From Planctomycetota bacterium (GTDB lineage Bacteria > Planctomycetota > Phycisphaerae > WQYP01): a stretch of 10,967 nucleotides of DNA. The notes below the pieces were generated by a model. That model saw nothing but the letters and a program-made list of their open reading frames with translations, was not told the DNA's origin and did no database searches. The stretch covers positions 1-10,967 of the forward strand of contig JAKCCC010000029.1 of assembly GCA_021838985.1 (NCBI GenBank), given 5' to 3'. The translations under genes and the position numbers were made by a program. Shown here piece after piece: positions 6,191-10,967 of the stretch. How positions within the stretch are numbered: the first letter of the stretch is position 1; each line of letters starts with the position of its first letter.

Positions 6191-9100
6191 TCATGGCGGC
6201 GACGTCAGTGCAAAGGTTACTGACTTGATCGCGCCCGAACCCAGTTCGACCGTTTGCGGCGGAGCCGCGCCCAACGCGGGATTCAGCCGCACGGTCACCC
6301 GAACCGGCTGGTTGCCGACGTTGTCCAACCCGGCCCGGACATAGGTTTTTCCGTCCGATAACACCTCCACACGCACGCGGGGATCATTCGCCAAAACCGG
6401 CTCGCCCGCGAAGATATGGTACGGCCCCTTACGCAAGTCCAGCGTGAAATAACCCTGATGCCTTCGGGCATTCACCGCACTGGGAAACCATTCGTGGCGG
6501 TTCAGATCAAACCAGGCGAAGGTCCAGTTCGGATTCATTCCGGGCACGAACACGGGCAAACGGATCGGCAGATTCGCGCGCGAAATCACGGCCCGCACGC
6601 CACCCTTGTGGGGCGACAGGGTCAGCGCAAACCTGGTGCCGGCCACGCGGCCGGTCTTTACATCCGTCACCGTGTACGCGGGGCGGCCGCGCAGACCCAT
6701 TTCCCGGATCAACGCTTCCCACGCCCGCGTGTTCGGCTGGTCCCGCAACGCACCGCGCACCAGCAGGTAACGAAACCGCAGCGAATCGCCGGGCGTCAGC
6801 CGCCGCGGCATCCCGTCCCAAGACAGTCCCACGTAGCTGGACCGCTGGCTGGCGCCGACGTCCAAGCGGTAACCCTTGTCGAGGGTGATAATTCCACCGG
6901 CGCCCCACAGAGAGGGAAAAATCTCCGCGAAACTGCCCGGCGCTGTTGCCGCCTGCGCATACGCCGGCTTGCCGGCGCACATGCCAAAGAAACTCTTCTC
7001 CGGCGTCACCAGCGCCACGAGGTTTCCCCCGCCCGGTGAAGCGGGATAATACGCGTTGCATAGGTTAAGGCTTGTCAGCCGCAGCGGTCGATCCACCCGC
7101 ACCGTGCCCCGCACGAACAACACCCCCGGACCATGCGCCTCGGGCGTGACAGCCAACGTGCTGTAATGAACGCGCACGCCCTGGATAAGGTGGGGCGCCG
7201 GCTTGGGACTCCACGCATCGGCCTGGCCCGGAAAATATCCCGTGACGGTGCTGCGCTGCAAAAGGCCGTCCACGGAACAAACCGGTATGCCCATCCGCTT
7301 CTCCAGGGTCGCGTCGGCGGGGGCATAGCTGTAGTGATCGATCCCCAACCGGGGCGTGATCGAAAAGCCAACCGATCGAATTCCCCCGTCAAAGAGCGGC
7401 GGAATAATATCGAAGGGCGGTTCCCCGTAGCCCGCCAACGCGCCGAAAACCGTCATCTTGCGCTGGTACGGCGCGGTTGGCCCAGTCAGATAAGGACCGT
7501 TGCGGCCGGTTTCCACGCCATCGCAGATGGAGTTGCCCCGGTCGCTGCACATGAACCGAAAGTTCAGAAAATCGCGGGCGAAGATGCCATCGGTAAACGC
7601 CTTCCGGCCGGAGGCATCGGTAATCTCCGCGGTCAGATACCGCTGTTCATCGTGCGGCAAGTCGAACTGCAGCGCCACCCGCCGTTGATTCGGCCGGAAC
7701 CGCAGCAACAGGTGCGGGCCGTCATAGATGCGGATATCCGTGAGCGGCGCGGTCGAACGGGCCGCCAACTGGACACGGTATTGTTCCGAACCGGGCAGCC
7801 ACCATTTTCCGCCCGTGATGCGGGTGGCGTTGATCGCCCGCCACGCCGTTACCATCGGACCGTTGCTGATGAACACGTCGCTGGGGTTCAGATAACCGTA
7901 GGTGGTGCGGAGACGGCTGGCCGGCCCCGGGTGGTGGTACAACCAGTAATTACAGGTGCTTGCCGCGGCTGCGGCGAGTTGTGCGGCGTTGTAGCACATC
8001 GCCACCGCCATCGGTTCAGGGTCATCCTGTACGCCCGTCATGTGCAGAAAACCCTTGAGCGTTTGGCGGGCCGTCTGAACTGTTTTACCGGCAACGGCGG
8101 TCCGGATCGCAAACGCGTTATACAAACTCAAATCCCAATAATGTAACGGCCCCCTGCTGATCTCATACGGCCCATTCGGCGGCATGCCGGCAGCAAACCA
8201 CCACTGCGGACCGATCAGACGCTTCTTATTCTGGGAGAAGTACTGGGCCGGTGGCCAGTTGAAGTAGCCAAAGGCGACGTAGCGTGTGCCGTTGAGATCC
8301 GCGTAATCCAAGCCGGGCAAGGCCAAAAAGTTGGCGGTAGACGCCTGTTGGCAGATTTGGGTCAACTCTTTCCATTTGGCCGGTGAAAAATCCTCCAGCC
8401 GTTCCGTAAAGGCCACCCATTGCAGATGTAGTTTCCTGGCCGCTGTAATGAGCTCCTGCGGTGTGGCCTGACCATCCGAAAGTGTCGAGTGCAGGCCGAT
8501 CACGCCGCGCATCGGGTGCCGGATGTGGCCGGAAATCGGCGCCAGTTTCGACCAATCGGGCAGGGTGGCGGGAACCGCCCATGGATTCACCATCGGCTTA
8601 AGGGCACCCTGGCCGAGCGCGGTCGCCTGGGTGGCGCGCTGGGCCAACCAGTTAAGAGCATGGTCGTATAGGACTCCGAAATCACTGCGTTGCAGGCCAT
8701 TGCCCCGCGACCACCCGATGTCGCCATACGACGCCAGCCCCTGCCCATAGAAGACCTCCATGGGCGTCAGGCCGAACAAGACGATGCGGCCAGCTCCGAA
8801 TTTCCGCGCCGCGACGATGGGCAGCAGGCCGCCTTTCTTGGCCAGGCTGCTGGCCCGCCCCCGGCGCGATCCGGCCAGCCAGAGCGCGCGCGCCTGCGGC
8901 ATGGCGCTGGCTAATATTGTCCATTGTTTCGAGATGAGCAGCGGTTCTGTACAGAACATGGCGCGCCGTTGCGCATTATACCAGAAACCCTTCACACCAG
9001 CGGTAATGGGACTACCGGGGGCAATCCGGTCGGTATAGGCGTAAGGCAGATCAAAACCGGTGGGATTGGTAAATTGGTGGGCGGGATCCAGCACGGTTTG

Positions 9101-9604
9101 CCAGGGGATCGCCGCGCCGAAGGGCTTGAGAAAACTGGATACCTCGCTCCAGTGCACCTGGTTAGGATCGCGCACCTGCGCCATGCCGTGAAACATACCC
9201 GCCTGGCTGACGCCATTGATAAAGTTAAAGTACATCAGACCGCCGCCGGTTTGGACGAAGCGTACGAGCGCTTTCACCGCTGCCGCGTGTGGCTGCGGTG
9301 GATAACGCTGCTCCGTGATGGCGATGATCACCCGATATTGCCGTGCGACATTCCAGGAGAGGCTGTCCAGATTCCCCTGGCGCACCTGCGCCCCGGCCTT
9401 TTCCAACCGCACGATGGACGGCAGGTTCCGCAATTCCGGGTACCCCAAGTCGCAGACCAGGATGCGCGAACCCTTTAGCTGCAGGGCGGACCGGGGCAAC
9501 GGGCCGGCGACGGCCCCGGCAGGCATGGCCAACAGGCAAAGCATCGTCAGGGCGGCCCAGAGGGTTGACCAAAGACGCCTGCCTCGCGCGGAATGGAAAG
9601 TCAA
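6191..9604 (-). CDS. Large secreted protein: GATase1/ThuA-like region plus degenerate CehA/McbA-like PHP domain
   Basis: About 1137 residues counted from a TTG at 9604. Residues 1-34 form a good Sec signal peptide: RGRRLWS, a hydrophobic core, then AGAVAG. Residues about 45-320 resemble a GATase1/ThuA-like fold (SRILVCDLGYPELRNL; FVQTGGGLMYFNF; FGAGRIVLFGL). Residues about 366-675 read as a PHP domain: GLHSTLSDG (370-378), LQWVAFTERLED (394-405), LPGLDYAD (429-436), then the CehA-like VFISNGPMV (577-585) and a beta-domain. Compared with the PHP consensus HxHTxxSDG, TDH and GxE, the first His is Gly, TDH is TER and Glu is Asp, so metal binding is doubtful. The rest is beta-rich, ending in an Ig-like segment. 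An ATG at 9754 with GGAG five bases upstream is the alternative start, but it would put about 58 polar residues ahead of the signal core. The role is probably extracytoplasmic glycan binding or processing; the ligand is unknown. Confidence 0.75.
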   Translation of the reverse strand: MTFHSARGRRLWSTLWAALTMLCLLAMPAGAVAGPLPRSALQLKGSRILVCDLGYPELRNLPSIVRLEKAGAQVRQGNLDSLSWNVARQYRVIIAITEQRYPPQPHAAAVKALVRFVQTGGGLMYFNFINGVSQAGMFHGMAQVRDPNQVHWSEVSSFLKPFGAAIPWQTVLDPAHQFTNPTGFDLPYAYTDRIAPGSPITAGVKGFWYNAQRRAMFCTEPLLISKQWTILASAMPQARALWLAGSRRGRASSLAKKGGLLPIVAARKFGAGRIVLFGLTPMEVFYGQGLASYGDIGWSRGNGLQRSDFGVLYDHALNWLAQRATQATALGQGALKPMVNPWAVPATLPDWSKLAPISGHIRHPMRGVIGLHSTLSDGQATPQELITAARKLHLQWVAFTERLEDFSPAKWKELTQICQQASTANFLALPGLDYADLNGTRYVAFGYFNWPPAQYFSQNKKRLIGPQWWFAAGMPPNGPYEISRGPLHYWDLSLYNAFAIRTAVAGKTVQTARQTLKGFLHMTGVQDDPEPMAVAMCYNAAQLAAAAASTCNYWLYHHPGPASRLRTTYGYLNPSDVFISNGPMVTAWRAINATRITGGKWWLPGSEQYRVQLAARSTAPLTDIRIYDGPHLLLRFRPNQRRVALQFDLPHDEQRYLTAEITDASGRKAFTDGIFARDFLNFRFMCSDRGNSICDGVETGRNGPYLTGPTAPYQRKMTVFGALAGYGEPPFDIIPPLFDGGIRSVGFSITPRLGIDHYSYAPADATLEKRMGIPVCSVDGLLQRSTVTGYFPGQADAWSPKPAPHLIQGVRVHYSTLAVTPEAHGPGVLFVRGTVRVDRPLRLTSLNLCNAYYPASPGGGNLVALVTPEKSFFGMCAGKPAYAQAATAPGSFAEIFPSLWGAGGIITLDKGYRLDVGASQRSSYVGLSWDGMPRRLTPGDSLRFRYLLVRGALRDQPNTRAWEALIREMGLRGRPAYTVTDVKTGRVAGTRFALTLSPHKGGVRAVISRANLPIRLPVFVPGMNPNWTFAWFDLNRHEWFPSAVNARRHQGYFTLDLRKGPYHIFAGEPVLANDPRVRVEVLSDGKTYVRAGLDNVGNQPVRVTVRLNPALGAAPPQTVELGSGAIKSVTFALTSPP

Positions 9605-9612
9605 AGGTGGAT

Positions 9613-9620
9613 CTCCTCCC
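9613..9620 (-). promoter_or_regulatory. Strong Shine-Dalgarno supporting a TTG start at 9604
   Basis: Minus strand GGGAGGAG (9620-9613) lies eight bases before TTG at 9604-9602. From that TTG the protein has a textbook signal peptide. A competing signal, GGAG five bases before an ATG at 9754, also exists, so the start rests on Shine-Dalgarno strength and signal-peptide geometry together. Confidence 0.55.
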
Positions 9621-9799
9621 GAGCGGCCATTTTCAACAACGCTCGGCGCCGACGGGGCCGGTCCGTTCCTCCCGGCGGGGGTGAATTCCACCCGGTAGGC
9701 GGGCCGACTGGCGCGATTTAACCGACAATTCTTTTTCCAATTGCTTCCCTTCATGACGGCTCCGTTCTGCTAGACATCCCGAGAACCCCAGGCTTTACC

Positions 9800-10967
9800 T
9801 CAGTCAAGCCGCACGGGAACCGCGCCGCGTTCCTGCCGCGCCATTTTCGCAGCATCCAGCGGTTGCACGATCGTACGGCCATTGCGAGTACGGCTTATTC
9901 CGGCGCGGCCGCGGAAGCTGACGCCATCCAAGTTGGCCCCGACCCTCTCATTCGGTCGCAAAAAAATCAGATCCCGGCCTTCGGGGTGTTCGATGGCGAG
10001 GGTCTCCTCACGCGGAAGGTACTCCATCCGCGGCGGCGGTTCGTGTGCTCGGCGTGGAAACAAAACGGCGACAAAGGTAATTCCCGGCCCGGCGTGGACA
10101 TGCAGCAACCAGTGCTCGGTGATCGGCCAGCGGATGTCGTTTTCGGAAAGCCGGCGGCGCCGTCGCGCGTCGAGCATCGCCGGATTCACGACGCCGCGCT
10201 GTAACCTGATCGCGGGCTGACGCGGTTCGAGGAACCGTACTTCCAGCCCCATCCCCAGTTCCTGGTGACCGGGAAACCAGATTCCCCCGCCGCTTTGGCG
10301 GATCGGCCGGCGCGACAGCACATCCAGGTTCCACTGGCACGCCTCCGGACCGGTGACCGTGTCCTTGACCACCAGGTATTCCACGCCGCCCGCCCGTTCG
10401 GCTTTCACCAACAGCAGCTCACGCTGCCAGCCGCTGCGATGGGCGCCATCCACATACATGCTGTCACAACAGAACGCGCGCGGCGCCAGCCGCGCCCGGA
10501 CATAGTCCGCCACCGCCGTGGTCTTAAAGCATTCCACCAGACCGCTGGGTTGACCGGGGTTGGAAAACGTCACGGCGTTGTGCTCCGCGGCGCCGGCGCC
10601 ATTCTGAATCGGCAGGCCATCCAGGGCCATCGGTACGCCGCGGCCAAAATAATGAAACGAGCCTTCATCCGCGTCGTGATGGGAGTGCACCCGGCCCGCC
10701 TTGAGCAGGACATAGCTGCCCCGGCCGCTGCCATCATGGCTGCGCAGCACCGCGCCGACGTCGGGTAATTCGCAGCTGCCGAGCTTGGGTTCCCGCGGTA
10801 GAAGGGCTTGGTCATGGAAGATATAGTGTCGCGTGAGCGGATTCGCGCGCGGGCCGAAATGATCGTGCAGGTTGCCCACCGGCGAACCGCAGGCCCGCCA
10901 GGCCCATTTCAGATTCCCCGCCAGCGCCGGATCGGACGGCTTAAGAAACGAAGCCAGTTGGTCCAGG
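9800..10967 (-). CDS. Heparinase II/III-like polysaccharide lyase, C-terminal part (5' end outside window)
   Basis: The frame is open from the window edge to a TGA at 9802-9800, giving about 388 residues. There is a GTG at 10879, but in-frame coding continues upstream of it with plausible sequence (NLKWAWRACGSPVGN), so it is internal rather than the start. The diagnostic segment is GRVHSHHDADEGSFHYFGRG (HHDAD at 10681-10667), the hallmark of heparinase II/III-like C-terminal beta-sandwich domains. It is followed by MALDGLP and EHNAVTFSN, matching the family's usual G-x-HNTV-like strand. The upstream part would be the end of the alpha/alpha toroid domain, where further catalytic residues lie outside view. 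Family members cleave uronic-acid-containing polysaccharides (heparin-like, alginate, ulvan-like) by beta-elimination; the substrate here cannot be fixed. The next gene starts 45 or 195 bp downstream on the same strand with no terminator seen, so co-transcription is possible. Confidence 0.85.
   Translation of the reverse strand, partial: LDQLASFLKPSDPALAGNLKWAWRACGSPVGNLHDHFGPRANPLTRHYIFHDQALLPREPKLGSCELPDVGAVLRSHDGSGRGSYVLLKAGRVHSHHDADEGSFHYFGRGVPMALDGLPIQNGAGAAEHNAVTFSNPGQPSGLVECFKTTAVADYVRARLAPRAFCCDSMYVDGAHRSGWQRELLLVKAERAGGVEYLVVKDTVTGPEACQWNLDVLSRRPIRQSGGGIWFPGHQELGMGLEVRFLEPRQPAIRLQRGVVNPAMLDARRRRRLSENDIRWPITEHWLLHVHAGPGITFVAVLFPRRAHEPPPRMEYLPREETLAIEHPEGRDLIFLRPNERVGANLDGVSFRGRAGISRTRNGRTIVQPLDAAKMARQERGAVPVRLD

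Noticed and set aside
5904..6194. Minus-strand 96-codon frame that overlaps the upstream stop as ATGA
   Set aside because: The overlap looked like coupling, but the product is Arg/Cys-rich, lacks a hydrophobic core or known motif, and its 3' end runs through the putative promoter.
7133..8146. Plus-strand open frame of 337 codons opposite the PHP-like gene
   Set aside because: It is antisense to a gene with clear domains and a signal peptide; its product is Arg/Gln/His-rich with no motif, as expected for a shadow frame in GC-rich DNA.
10877..10879. GTG as start of the heparinase-like gene
   Set aside because: The frame stays open upstream to the window edge with plausible protein sequence, and the expected toroid domain would be missing if translation began here.

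Overview
The window is GC-rich (about 60% by eye). Every gene I can support lies on the minus strand, so transcription runs from high to low coordinates. The gene mix suggests a polysaccharide-degrading bacterium of the Planctomycetota, Verrucomicrobiota or Lentisphaerota type: a heparinase II/III-like lyase, a very large secreted PHP-family protein, paired Gfo/Idh/MocA oxidoreductases, an enolase-superfamily enzyme and a GH20-like glycosidase, with no SusC/SusD pair. That placement is inference from gene content only.

Layout, in transcription order. (1) 10967-9800: the C-terminal two-thirds or so of a heparinase II/III-like protein; its 5' end is outside the window. (2) 9604 (or 9754)-6191: a secreted protein of about 1137 residues. 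It has a signal peptide, a GATase1/ThuA-like N-terminal region, a CehA/McbA-like PHP region whose metal-binding motifs look eroded, and a long beta-rich C-terminus. (3) 6190-5783: a gene-free stretch of about 400 bp with a plausible sigma70-type promoter, a perfect 13-bp palindrome in the promoter spacer, and a second perfect palindrome over the Shine-Dalgarno of the next gene. (4) 5782-500: a tightly packed operon of four genes, joined by ATGA overlaps or a 2-bp gap: Gfo/Idh/MocA oxidoreductase A, oxidoreductase B, a mandelate racemase/muconate lactonizing (MR/MLE) enolase-superfamily enzyme, and a GH20-like glycosidase fused to a mutarotase-like beta-domain. (5) 497-454: a GC-rich hairpin followed by T4, resembling an intrinsic terminator. 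(6) 433-1: the first 144 codons of a further gene of unidentified family, which continues outside the window.

Working model (inference): lyase and secreted functions outside the cytoplasm release oligosaccharides. The four-gene operon, whose products all lack signal peptides, then processes them in the cytoplasm by glycosidase cleavage, NAD(P)-dependent oxidation and reduction of a sugar or glycoside, and acid-sugar isomerisation or dehydration by the enolase-superfamily enzyme. The operator-like palindrome in the promoter suggests induction by a substrate-sensing repressor that is not encoded here. The most unusual points are the eroded active-site motifs in the secreted PHP protein and in both oxidoreductases, and the terminator-like hairpin placed where no promoter fits between it and the next gene.
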